Source: Oleiharenicola lentus (lineage in GTDB: Bacteria > Verrucomicrobiota > Verrucomicrobiia > Opitutales > Opitutaceae). From it: 64,000 nucleotides of DNA. Shown one piece after another: positions 57,684-64,000 of this stretch (positions are counted from its first letter, which is position 1; every line of letters starts with the position of its first letter). The notes beneath the pieces are model-generated. The model was given only the letters and a program-made list of their open reading frames with translations, made no database searches and was not told where the DNA came from. The position numbers and the translations under genes were made by a program. Location: the NCBI RefSeq assembly GCF_004118375.1, contig NZ_SDHX01000001.1:2917693-2981692 (forward strand). Reading direction: 5' to 3'.

Positions 57684-58055
57684 TCAGCCGGAGACCAGCA
57701 CGTTGAAGCCGCCGAAGGTCATGCGGGCCATGTCGAAGGGCATCTTCTGCGGATCGCACATCGCGGCGAGACGGGAATCGGCCATGACCTTGGCGTTGAC
57801 GCGGTCGCGGTGCGCACGGGAGCGGTAGCGGATGTAGGCGAAGACGACCGTCTCGGTCGGCTTGGTCTTGGCGAGTTTCTTGAACAGATCGCCGGGCACG
57901 CCCTTGGGTTGCGGCGAGGGGTCCATAACGCACTCCTGGTAGTCGAGTGCGCCGTGTTCGCGCCAAACCTTTGCGGCCTGGGTCGCGATCTTCTTGTAGA
58001 GCGCGAGTTTCTTGCGGGGGAGCGGGATGACAAATCCGTCAACATATTGGGCCAT
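57684..58055 (-). CDS. DUF1428 (YbaA-like) family protein
   Basis: 123 residues with a ferredoxin-like dimeric alpha/beta barrel pattern: YVDGFVIPLPRKKLALYKKIA, CVMDPSPQPKGVP, then VVFAYIRYRSRAHRDRVNAKVM and MPFDMARMTFGGFNVLV. These match the DUF1428 family, whose function is unknown. Start ATG at 58055. It heads a two-gene unit with the small ORF downstream. Confidence 0.88.
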   Translation of the reverse strand: MAQYVDGFVIPLPRKKLALYKKIATQAAKVWREHGALDYQECVMDPSPQPKGVPGDLFKKLAKTKPTETVVFAYIRYRSRAHRDRVNAKVMADSRLAAMCDPQKMPFDMARMTFGGFNVLVSG

Positions 58056-58430
58056 GGGGGGAGTCTCCTTGGGAATGGGTGGATGAGGGGTGGTTCAATC
58101 CCTCAACGAACGACCCGAACGCTTCCGGACACCGAGTTTGAGGAACCACTGATCAATTCCGCCAACGGCGGAATTTTAAGAATCCCCTCCGGCTAATCGC
58201 CTCCGTGATTGGTTCAAGGGGCCCGCTTATCGCGGGCATTTGATCCCGGTCTGCGATAAGCAGACCCCGCAGCTACTACCCCGAAGGCGATTAGCCGGAG
58301 GGCACACCGGAGATTCGCCTTTGGCGAATCTCATTAGTGGTTACCTCTAATCCGAAAAACCACCCAAACTCTGTCCTTCCGGCATGGGGCGCTTCGTCGT
58401 AGCCTGTGAACACCCAACCCTCTTCCCGTC
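58056..58430. other. 375-base intergenic region holding the second compound palindrome
   Basis: Divergent gap between the DUF1428 and YciI genes. Beyond the AACCACTGAT element (58144-58342) it holds only unremarkable sequence. Promoters for both genes are expected in the flanks but none could be read with confidence. Confidence 0.7.
58144..58342. repeat. AACCACTGAT...ATTAGTGGTT compound palindromic element, copy 2
   Basis: 199-base element with the same bounding sequences as copy 1. Hairpin AATTCCGCC-AAC-GGCGGAATT (58155-58175). The central stem CCCTCCGGCTAATCGCC (58185-58201) pairs perfectly with 58286-58302 and encloses CCCGC/GCGGG and GGTCTGC/GCAGACC (58248-58266) hairpins. A terminal hairpin GATTCGCC-TTT-GGCGAATC lies at 58312-58330. 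Confidence 0.9.
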
Positions 58431-58844
58431 ATGAGCACGTCCCCCGCCCCCGCTTCCACGCCGTTCATGCTGATCTTCCGCAACACCGGCGCGGAGAACT
58501 ACCGGCACCTTTCCGCCAGCCAGCAACAGGAACTGGTCGGACGCTGGAACGCTTGGTTCGAGAACCTCGTCAACCAGGGCAAGGCGACCATCGGCCAGCC
58601 CCTCGAAGATGCCACGCGGATTGTCGCGGGCCCCGGCGGCGCGCGCATCGTGGACGGCCCCTTTCCCGAGACCAAGGAAGCCGTTGGCGGCTTCGTGACC
58701 CTGCAGGTCAGCGGCCTCGCCGAAGCCACCGCCATCGCCCAGCGCCACCCCGGCCTCGACTACGGCATGCTGATCGAGGTCCGCGAGATGACCCCGCACT
58801 GCCACCTCGGCGTGAATACCAAGAGCGTGCCCGCCACGGCCTGA
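58431..58844 (+). CDS. YciI (DGPF) family protein next to ECF sigma factor
   Basis: 137 residues: FMLIFRNTGAENYRHLSASQQQ at the start, the VDGPFPETKEAVGGFVTLQ core and LIEVREMTPH near the end. These define the DGPF/YCII-related family that accompanies ECF42-type sigma factors in many genomes. The sigma gene begins eight bases after its stop, which supports a functional pair; how the small protein influences the sigma factor is not established. Start ATG 58431. Confidence 0.9.
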   Translation: MSTSPAPASTPFMLIFRNTGAENYRHLSASQQQELVGRWNAWFENLVNQGKATIGQPLEDATRIVAGPGGARIVDGPFPETKEAVGGFVTLQVSGLAEATAIAQRHPGLDYGMLIEVREMTPHCHLGVNTKSVPATA

Positions 58845-58851
58845 GCTTCTC

Positions 58852-60219
58852 GTGTCCAAGGATTCCCATGTAGGGTCGCCGCTTGCGGCGACTTCCGAGG
58901 TCGGCCCAAGGGCCGACCCTACAAAAACGGAGCCCACCCAGCCCGCTCTGCTGGTGGAGCACTTCTTCCGCCACGAGAAGGGCCGCCTGCACGGCGCGCT
59001 GGTGCGGTTGCTCGGCGTCCACAATCTCTCGCTCGCCGAGGATGTCGCCCAGGAGGCCATGCTCCGCGCGCTCCGCACCTGGTCCATGGGCGGCGTGCCC
59101 GCCAATCCCTCGGCGTGGATCACGCAGGTCGCGATGAACCTCGCCCGTGACGCCCTGCGTCACCGCAAGATGGCCACGGGCAAGGAGGCGGCGATCATCA
59201 CCCATCACGAGCAGATGACCGCCCCGCTCCCCGTCGCCGGGGAGACCTCCCAAGAAATCCGCGACGACGCCCTGCGCCTGATGTTCGTCTGCGCCCACCC
59301 GGAGATCGCGCCCGACGCCCAGGTCATCCTCGCGCTGAAAATTCTCTGCGGTTTCAGCACCGGCGAAATCGCGCGCGCTTTCCTCGCCACCGAGGCGGCC
59401 ATTGAAAAGCAGCTCACGCGCACCAAGCAACGCATCGCCGATGCCGGCATCGGCTACGAGCTGCCCGAGGGCGAGGACCTCGCCCCGCGGCTCGACGGCG
59501 TGCTCGCCGCGATCTACCTGCTCTTCAACGAAGGCTACAAGGCCTCCTCCGGCGACCGCCTGCTCCGCGAGGAACTTTGCCAGGAGGCCATCCGCCTCGC
59601 CGCGCTGATCATCACCCACCCCGCCGGCCGCGCCCCGCGCAGCCATGCCCTGCTCGCCCTGATGCTGCTGACCGCCGCCCGCTTTCCCGCCCGGCTCGAC
59701 GAACAGGGCGGACTGCTCCGCCTCGACGACCAGGACCGTTCCAAATGGGACCAGCAGCTCATCGCGCAGGGCCTGATGCACCTCGGCCATGCTGCGCAAG
59801 GGACGGAGATCAGCGAATACCACCTGCAGGCCGGCATCGCCGCCCTGCACTGCCTCGCCCCGGATTACACCTCGACCGACTGGGAAAAAATCCTGCTGCA
59901 CTACGACGAGCTGCTGCGCCTCAAGCCCTCGCCCGTCGTCGCGCTCAACCGTGCCGTCGCCGTGGCGCACCTGCACGGGCCACAAGCCGGCCTCGACACC
60001 ATCGCCGCCATCCCGCAGCGCGAGAAGCTCGAGGGCCACTACCTGCTCTACACCGTGACCGGCGAACTGCACTGGCGGTTGCAAAACCACCAGGCCGCCG
60101 CGTGGAATTTCCGCAGGGCGCTCAGTCTCTCGCAGGTCGGTCCCGAGCAGGCTTACCTCGCGCGCATGATCGAGCGCAGCGGCGGCGCGCTTCCGGAGGC
60201 CGAGCGCTCGGCGGGGTGA
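58852..60219 (+). CDS. ECF42-type RNA polymerase sigma factor with long C-terminal extension
   Basis: 455 residues from GTG 58852. Sigma-2 and sigma-4 domains occupy about residues 35-200 (LAEDVAQEAMLRALRTW and ALKILCGFSTGEIARAFLATEAAIEKQLTRTKQRI). They are followed by a conserved helical extension with SHALLALMLLTAARFPAR and TPR-like helices. ECF42 sigma factors have this layout and a DGPF neighbour, as here. They lack an anti-sigma factor and are regulated through the C-terminal extension. Residues about 6-24 are encoded by a TGTAGGG repeat element, so the true start may lie downstream of it. Confidence 0.9.
   Translation: MSKDSHVGSPLAATSEVGPRADPTKTEPTQPALLVEHFFRHEKGRLHGALVRLLGVHNLSLAEDVAQEAMLRALRTWSMGGVPANPSAWITQVAMNLARDALRHRKMATGKEAAIITHHEQMTAPLPVAGETSQEIRDDALRLMFVCAHPEIAPDAQVILALKILCGFSTGEIARAFLATEAAIEKQLTRTKQRIADAGIGYELPEGEDLAPRLDGVLAAIYLLFNEGYKASSGDRLLREELCQEAIRLAALIITHPAGRAPRSHALLALMLLTAARFPARLDEQGGLLRLDDQDRSKWDQQLIAQGLMHLGHAAQGTEISEYHLQAGIAALHCLAPDYTSTDWEKILLHYDELLRLKPSPVVALNRAVAVAHLHGPQAGLDTIAAIPQREKLEGHYLLYTVTGELHWRLQNHQAAAWNFRRALSLSQVGPEQAYLARMIERSGGALPEAERSAG
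58869..58923. repeat. TGTAGGGTCG...CGACCCTACA element inside the sigma ORF start
   Basis: 55 bases: starts TGTAGGGTCG and ends CGACCCTACA, with GGTCGGCCC/GGGCCGACC inside, and a GTCGCC/GGCGAC hairpin at its left. It overlaps the N-terminal coding region of the sigma gene. Confidence 0.9.
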
Positions 60220-60235
60220 GAACTTTATCGCTTCG

Positions 60236-60323
60236 TGTAGGTTCGGCCCTTGGGCCGACCTCAGCCGCGAAAGCGACGCATGCCGCGCTTGCGGCCGAGG
60301 TCGTCGCAAGCGACGACCCTACA
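60236..60323. repeat. TGTAGGTTCGG...CGACCCTACA element after the sigma gene
   Basis: 88-base element ending CGACCCTACA, with the TCGGCCCTTGGGCCGA palindrome and a GTCGTCGCAAGCGACGAC hairpin. Together with 58869-58923 it brackets the sigma gene. Confidence 0.85.
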
Positions 60324-60420
60324 CTTGAAGTGGAGGGCCCATCTCCCGATGGGCCGCGGTCCCTCGACAGGCTCGGGACCTTGAGCCAGCCGAAACGGCT
60401 CAGCGGGAGCAGAGCCCTCC

Positions 60421-60453
60421 AAATAAAAAGGGCGGGATTAGGAGATCCCGCCC
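60421..60453 (-). terminator. Intrinsic terminator of the aminotransferase gene
   Basis: Minus strand: stem GGGCGGGAT / ATCCCGCCC with a six-base loop, followed by T5 and ATTT, about 40 bases past the stop codon of the aminotransferase gene. Confidence 0.88.
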
Positions 60454-60492
60454 GACAAGAAAGCCAGCCCACGCGAAGCGCGGGCTCCACCT

Positions 60493-61683
60493 TCACTTCT
60501 TCAGCGTGGCGCAGAAGCGGGCGAGGCGCTCGACGCCCTTCTGGAGGACGGCGTCGCTCGTCGCGTAGCTGAGGCGCAGGTAGCCCTCGAGGCCGAAGGC
60601 CGAGCCGGGGACGGCGGCGACGCGCTCCTTCTCGAGGAGTTGGGCGCAGAAGTCGGCGTCCTTGAGGCCGAAGCTGGAAATGTTCGGGAAGAGATAGAAC
60701 GCGCCCTGCGACAACAGGCAGGTGACACCGGGGATCTTGTTGAGCTCGGTGTGGAGGAACTTGCGGCGGCGGTCGAAGGCGTCGGTCATGACCTTCAGCG
60801 CGGCGGCAGTCTTCTCCTTCTCCTTGAGCGCGGCGAGCGCGCCGAACTGGGCGAAGGTCGTCACGTTGGAGGACATCTGGCTCTGGAGCTCGGCGATGGC
60901 CTTGGCGATGGGCAGCGGGGCCACGAGCGTGCCGATACGCCAGCCGGTCATCGAGTAGGTCTTGGAAAAGCCGGCCACGACGATCGTGCGCGCCTCGATC
61001 TCCGGGCTGAAGGTCGCCACGCAGGTCGGGGTGACGCCGTCATAGACGAGGTGTTCATACATCTCGTCGGAGAGGATGTAGAGGTTGTGCTTCAGCGCGA
61101 CGGCGGCGATGGCCTGCAGCTCGGCGCGAGTATAGACGGCGCCGGTCGGGTTCGAAGGGGAATTAAGAATGAGCAGGCGGGTCTTCGGCGTGATGGCCGC
61201 CTCGAGCTGCGCGGGCGTGAGCTTGAAACCGGCCTTGTCGTCGCAGGCGACGTACTTCGGCACCGCGCCGGCGAGCTTCACCATCTCCGGGTAGGAGACC
61301 CAGAACGGCGCGGGGATGATGACCTCGTCGCCTGGCGAGCAGGTCGCGAGCACGGCGAGGTAGCAGGAAAACTTGCCACCCGGGGAGACGACGACCTGGG
61401 CGGGCACGACCTTGAGGCCGTATTCGGCAACGTAGCGGTCGGCGATGGCCTGGCGCAGCGGCTCGATGCCGGGCGTGGGCGCATACTTGGTCTTGCCGCC
61501 CTTGAGCGCGGCGATGCAGGCCTCCTTGATGTGCTCCGGGGTGTCGAAGTCGGGCTCGCCGGCGGCGAAACCGCAAACGTCCTCGCCCGCCGCGGCCAAG
61601 GCTTTGGCCTTGGCATCAATGGCGAGGGTCGGCGAAGGCGACACGTTGCGGGCCCAGACGGACAGAGGATGCGGAGTGCTCAT
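60493..61683 (-). CDS. Aspartate aminotransferase (class I, Ib-type)
   Basis: 396-residue fold-type I PLP enzyme. PLP lysine K241 in [15 protein letters not shown]; substrate region [11 protein letters not shown]; the N-terminal [17 protein letters not shown] is typical of the AspAT Ib/prephenate aminotransferase group. It transaminates aspartate with 2-oxoglutarate and may act on prephenate or other amino acids. The ATG at 61683 is used. A strong terminator follows, so it is monocistronic. Confidence 0.92.
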   Translation of the reverse strand: MSTPHPLSVWARNVSPSPTLAIDAKAKALAAAGEDVCGFAAGEPDFDTPEHIKEACIAALKGGKTKYAPTPGIEPLRQAIADRYVAEYGLKVVPAQVVVSPGGKFSCYLAVLATCSPGDEVIIPAPFWVSYPEMVKLAGAVPKYVACDDKAGFKLTPAQLEAAITPKTRLLILNSPSNPTGAVYTRAELQAIAAVALKHNLYILSDEMYEHLVYDGVTPTCVATFSPEIEARTIVVAGFSKTYSMTGWRIGTLVAPLPIAKAIAELQSQMSSNVTTFAQFGALAALKEKEKTAAALKVMTDAFDRRRKFLHTELNKIPGVTCLLSQGAFYLFPNISSFGLKDADFCAQLLEKERVAAVPGSAFGLEGYLRLSYATSDAVLQKGVERLARFCATLKK

Positions 61684-61814
61684 GGAGGTATTGGGCGGGA
61701 GGTTTAAGGGAGCGCGCGGGACGAACGCAAGCCGACCGTTGGCCGGGGGGATGTCATAGGCGAAACTGTATCGGTGGAAGCGAGACCATCAGTCCCTGAC
61801 CGGGTCCTGCCCGG

Positions 61815-61893
61815 AGGTGGAGCGACTTGACCCCAAGGCGCTGGTTCGGAGCGGCAGCACCGCAACGCGCCGGGGTCAGCGCGTTCCACCTTT
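61815..61893. repeat. AGGTGGAGCG...TTCCACCT inverted element
   Basis: Arms AGGTGGAGCGACTTGACCCC (61815-61834) and GGGGTCAGCGCGTTCCACCT (61872-61891) around a GC-rich centre. The right arm contains the stop codon of the ribbon-helix-helix gene and encodes its last residues. Related to 49038-49120. Confidence 0.75.
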
Positions 61894-62358
61894 CCGAACC
61901 TTCCGCTTCGGCGCGGGCTTCTTCTTCGCCGCCGGTTTCTTCCTGGAGGATTTCTTCTCCGGCTTCCGCTTGCGCTCCGGGCGCTTCGGCGCGGGGGCCA
62001 GCACGGATTCCGTCGGCGGCACCGGCGGCACCGCCGGGATTTCCAGCTGATTGACCGCGCCGCTCTCCAACTGCGGCAGATAGGCTTCGACCGCGGCCCG
62101 CACGAGCTGGCCGACGCTGGTGTGCTTGGCGCGGGCAATGCGACGGAGGTTTTGCCGGATCGCGGCGGGCAACCGCACGGAAATCAGCAACTGCGAGGGC
62201 TTCAGCACGATCACGTTGGCGAAATCGTAGCGCTCCAGGGCGGTGCGGATGATCGCGCTCACGGACTTGGCCTTGCCGTCGCGGACGGGCTCGCTGATCC
62301 GGTCGAGAAACTCGACCTCGAGCTGGATGGGGAACGGGCGGGAAGTTTGGTCGGCCAT
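61876..62358 (-). CDS. Tandem ribbon-helix-helix protein with basic tail
   Basis: 160 residues from ATG 62358. Two ribbon-helix-helix-like modules follow each other: strand FPIQLEVEF with helices up to residue 45, and strand LLISVRLP with helices IRQNLRRIARAKHTSVGQLV (58-96). A Pro-rich linker (about 107-124) leads to a Lys/Arg/Pro-rich tail of 35 residues resembling histone H1-like domains. This would give a single-chain pseudo-dimer that binds DNA specifically and holds it non-specifically through the tail. It may be a nucleoid or partition-type regulator; no target is known. Confidence 0.75.
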   Translation of the reverse strand: MADQTSRPFPIQLEVEFLDRISEPVRDGKAKSVSAIIRTALERYDFANVIVLKPSQLLISVRLPAAIRQNLRRIARAKHTSVGQLVRAAVEAYLPQLESGAVNQLEIPAVPPVPPTESVLAPAPKRPERKRKPEKKSSRKKPAAKKKPAPKRKVRKGGTR

Positions 62359-62360
62359 GG

Positions 62361-63215
62361 TCAGAAGCGGACGACCTTCTCGCCCGGCACCAGGGGCGCG
62401 GGGGTGGTCAGGGCGGACGGGCTGAAAACCTCGGCCGCCCAGTCCAAATCGAGGGCGGCGGCACGCACCGTGAAACGGGTCTTGTCGCGGGTGCGGTGGT
62501 CGCGCACGTCCACCGCCTTCACGAGCCATTGCTCGCCCACTTTCTTGAGGTCGAGCAGCGAGATCGACTTCAGCACGGTGTTGGCCCGGTCGAGCAGCTC
62601 CGCCTGCACCATCGCCTGAAACTGCGTGTCAATCAGCACGCGCACGCCGGTCAGCTCCGCCACGGGCAGGGCCTGTCCGACGGGCGGACGCAGGATGAAA
62701 CTGTAGGTCGGACGCCCGCGCACGCGCGCCTGGCCCTCGTAGGTGAAATCCTTCCAGTAAAGGAAGGGCATCTGGAGATCGAAAACCGTGACCCCGGTGT
62801 CGGCGAGGGCCTGCCCGGGGGCGGCGGCTTCGACGACCTCACCGTTCACCGTCCACGCGGAAGGCTGCGGCCCGGCCTCGATCAGCCACGCGCCGTCACC
62901 GGTCGTGATGCGGGTCAGCGGTCCGGCCGCTCCCGGCGTGCCCAGTAGGGCGCCGGTCACGGTGCGCTCCGCGCCCTTGCGCGGCATGACCCGCAGCTCA
63001 AACGACAGCCAATAGTCGCCCGCGATCTGGGCCTGCCGGAACTCCGACAGGATGCGGGCGCCCTCGGCCTGATCGGCCTTGCCGGAGGCGGCCTTGTCCT
63101 GGGGCTGGCCGAACTTGTCGGCCTGCGCCGGGGCCGAGACGGCCCAGAGCAGGCCGACGGCCAATAAAAAAGCCCGGTGGTGAACCGGGCTTGAAAGCGT
63201 CTTACTTGTTTTCAC
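62361..63215 (-). CDS. LolA-like outer membrane lipoprotein-sorting family protein
   Basis: 284 residues from GTG 63215, which overlaps the end of secG and gives a normal signal peptide ([20 protein letters not shown], cleavage after PAQA). The mature part has the LolA/LppX-like unclosed beta barrel pattern: [40 protein letters not shown], then [30 protein letters not shown] and a final VFSPSALT. It is a periplasmic protein probably binding lipid. The coding start overlaps the secG terminator (63166-63192), whose hairpin is therefore translated. It is followed after two bases by the ribbon-helix-helix gene. Confidence 0.75.
   Translation of the reverse strand: MKTSKTLSSPVHHRAFLLAVGLLWAVSAPAQADKFGQPQDKAASGKADQAEGARILSEFRQAQIAGDYWLSFELRVMPRKGAERTVTGALLGTPGAAGPLTRITTGDGAWLIEAGPQPSAWTVNGEVVEAAAPGQALADTGVTVFDLQMPFLYWKDFTYEGQARVRGRPTYSFILRPPVGQALPVAELTGVRVLIDTQFQAMVQAELLDRANTVLKSISLLDLKKVGEQWLVKAVDVRDHRTRDKTRFTVRAAALDLDWAAEVFSPSALTTPAPLVPGEKVVRF
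63166..63192 (-). terminator. Intrinsic terminator-like hairpin after secG, inside the next coding region
   Basis: Minus strand: AGCCCGGT stem and ACCGGGCT with a short loop, followed by six T residues. It follows the secG stop by nine bases but lies within the signal-peptide codons of the downstream LolA-like gene, where it encodes SSPVHHRAF. Confidence 0.85.
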
Positions 63216-63576
63216 CCGGCTGAGGCGTGGCGGGCTGGCTCGTGGCAGGCAGCTCGACCGTCGGCGCGGGGGCCGGCGTGGTCGCCGGAGCGTTGACGGT
63301 GGGCAGGGCGGCGTTTTCAGCGGCCCGATTCTTGGCCTGATGCACATTGGCCAGATAAAGTCCGAAGCTCAGGACAAAGAAGATGATAGCGCCCTTGATG
63401 GTCGCGCCGCTCAGCACGTTGTTGGTCTCGGCACCGAAGGCCGACTCCGTGGCGCCGCCGGCCATGGCCGCACCGATGCCGCCGTCGGTCTTCGCGCGCT
63501 GCATGAGCACGATCATCACCAAAAAGATGGATGTGAGGACCAGGATGAGGGTAAGGACGCCGATAACGATACTCAT
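63202..63576 (-). CDS. secG: SecG, protein translocase subunit
   Basis: 124 residues. Two membrane helices ([22 protein letters not shown] and [19 protein letters not shown]) flank the family loop [23 protein letters not shown]. This matches SecG of the SecYEG channel. The C-terminus is an Ala/Pro/Thr-rich tail ([19 protein letters not shown]). Start ATG 63576. It is transcribed with the LolA-like gene, whose start codon overlaps its end. Confidence 0.93.
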   Translation of the reverse strand: MSIVIGVLTLILVLTSIFLVMIVLMQRAKTDGGIGAAMAGGATESAFGAETNNVLSGATIKGAIIFFVLSFGLYLANVHQAKNRAAENAALPTVNAPATTPAPAPTVELPATSQPATPQPGENK

Positions 63577-63730
63577 AAGGGAGCAGGACTTTCCGACTCA
63601 GACGGGCTTTGTCAACCAAAGTTCCGATTGGACGAGAACAGGCATCGAGGGGGAACCTGCGCACCGCCGCAGGTTATTGGCCGGCCGGTCTCCGCATCGG
63701 CCGCCAGAACGTCCGGAAACCGGGCTAGCC

Positions 63731-64000
63731 TCATTCCCGGCGCTTCGGCAGCTGGTGCCCGTGCTGCACCAAACCCTTCTTGCCGCGGTCGTTGAGCTTG
63801 TCCAAAACCGCGGCCAGTCGGCGTTTCCGTTCGTCGGTCTGGGCGAACATCTCCAGCTGGGTCCCCTGCTCCTCCACGTTGGAAAACCGGACGCTCACCA
63901 GCCGCAGCGGCCGGCGCTTGGTCCAGGCCGCCCGGAGCAACGCCCCCACCAGCGGGTAAAACGGCGCTTCCAGATCGGTCGCCTCGGTCAGGCTGCGGCC
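63731..64000 (-). CDS. Y-family DNA polymerase (DinB-like), C-terminal fragment
   Basis: 90 visible codons, continuing off the right edge. The sequence contains the little-finger domain end of a DinB-type polymerase: LTEATDLEAPFYPLVGALLR, LRLVSVRFSNVEEQGTQLEMF, then a charged helix ERKRRLAAVLDKLNDR and a basic tail. The active site is outside the window. DinB and ImuB cannot be separated fully from this piece, though the length favours DinB. Confidence 0.7.
   Translation of the reverse strand, partial: GRSLTEATDLEAPFYPLVGALLRAAWTKRRPLRLVSVRFSNVEEQGTQLEMFAQTDERKRRLAAVLDKLNDRGKKGLVQHGHQLPKRRE

Noticed and set aside
58708-60309. 533-codon minus-strand frame opposite the sigma gene
   Set aside because: Composition of an antisense shadow; the plus strand encodes a full ECF42-type sigma factor.

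Overview
This is a GC-rich, gene-dense chromosomal stretch from a Gram-negative-type bacterium. Lipoprotein and Sec signal peptides, a LolA-like protein, a prepilin, and an abundance of TPR/Sel1 proteins and PVC-style hypothetical families suggest Verrucomicrobiota, most likely an Opitutales/Opitutaceae relative. That placement is inference from gene content; no rRNA, tRNA, CRISPR array, prophage or complete transposon was seen. Both ends cut genes: mcsB on the left and a Y-family DNA polymerase on the right.

Layout. 1-6.7 kb: mcsA/mcsB, ilvE, a prepilin-like protein with its own terminator, a CBS/DRTGG inorganic pyrophosphatase and a secreted pseudo-peptidase. 6.8-13.7 kb: glnS, a DASS-type anion transporter and pyruvate carboxylase. 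13.8-17.3 kb: secreted or conserved hypotheticals. 17.4-25.5 kb: a heme block (hemF, hemE, hemG/hemY) followed by ileS, a DksA-like protein that has lost its zinc finger, and lspA. 25.5-35.3 kb: yicC, a frameshifted four-helix-bundle gene, trpB, a PP2C phosphatase and STAS pair (partner-switching type), acnA, a peroxiredoxin and tyrS. 35.3-38.3 kb: a ParE-type toxin-antitoxin pair and small accessory genes. 38.4-50.7 kb: a DUF5107/TPR giant, a sugar-binding protein, an esterase, a 20-repeat Sel1 lipoprotein, and a soxR/FMN-reductase divergon with a readable SoxR promoter. 50.9-60.2 kb: an MFS transporter, an exported M3 peptidase, a luciferase-like monooxygenase, an AlkD-like protein, and a YciI/ECF42-type sigma pair. 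60.5-64 kb: an aminotransferase, a tandem ribbon-helix-helix protein with a basic tail, a LolA-like protein overlapping secG, and the polymerase fragment.

The most distinctive content lies between the genes. Many intergenic gaps hold short-unit mosaic arrays (units of 6, 7 or 9 bases) arranged as facing inverted arms. They often supply the stop codon of the gene they follow, and in some places they run into coding sequence (hemF, lspA). The best developed family has 13 arms built from AAGTAAC-like heptads. A second class consists of compound palindromes. Two 200-bp copies bounded by AACCACTGAT and ATTAGTGGTT share an architecture, and the main stem differs by compensatory base-pair changes, direct evidence that the folded form is maintained. 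A third class has TGTAGGG...CCCTACA ends and sits at 41.8, 48.1, 49.5, 58.9 and 60.2 kb. None is accompanied by a transposase in this window.
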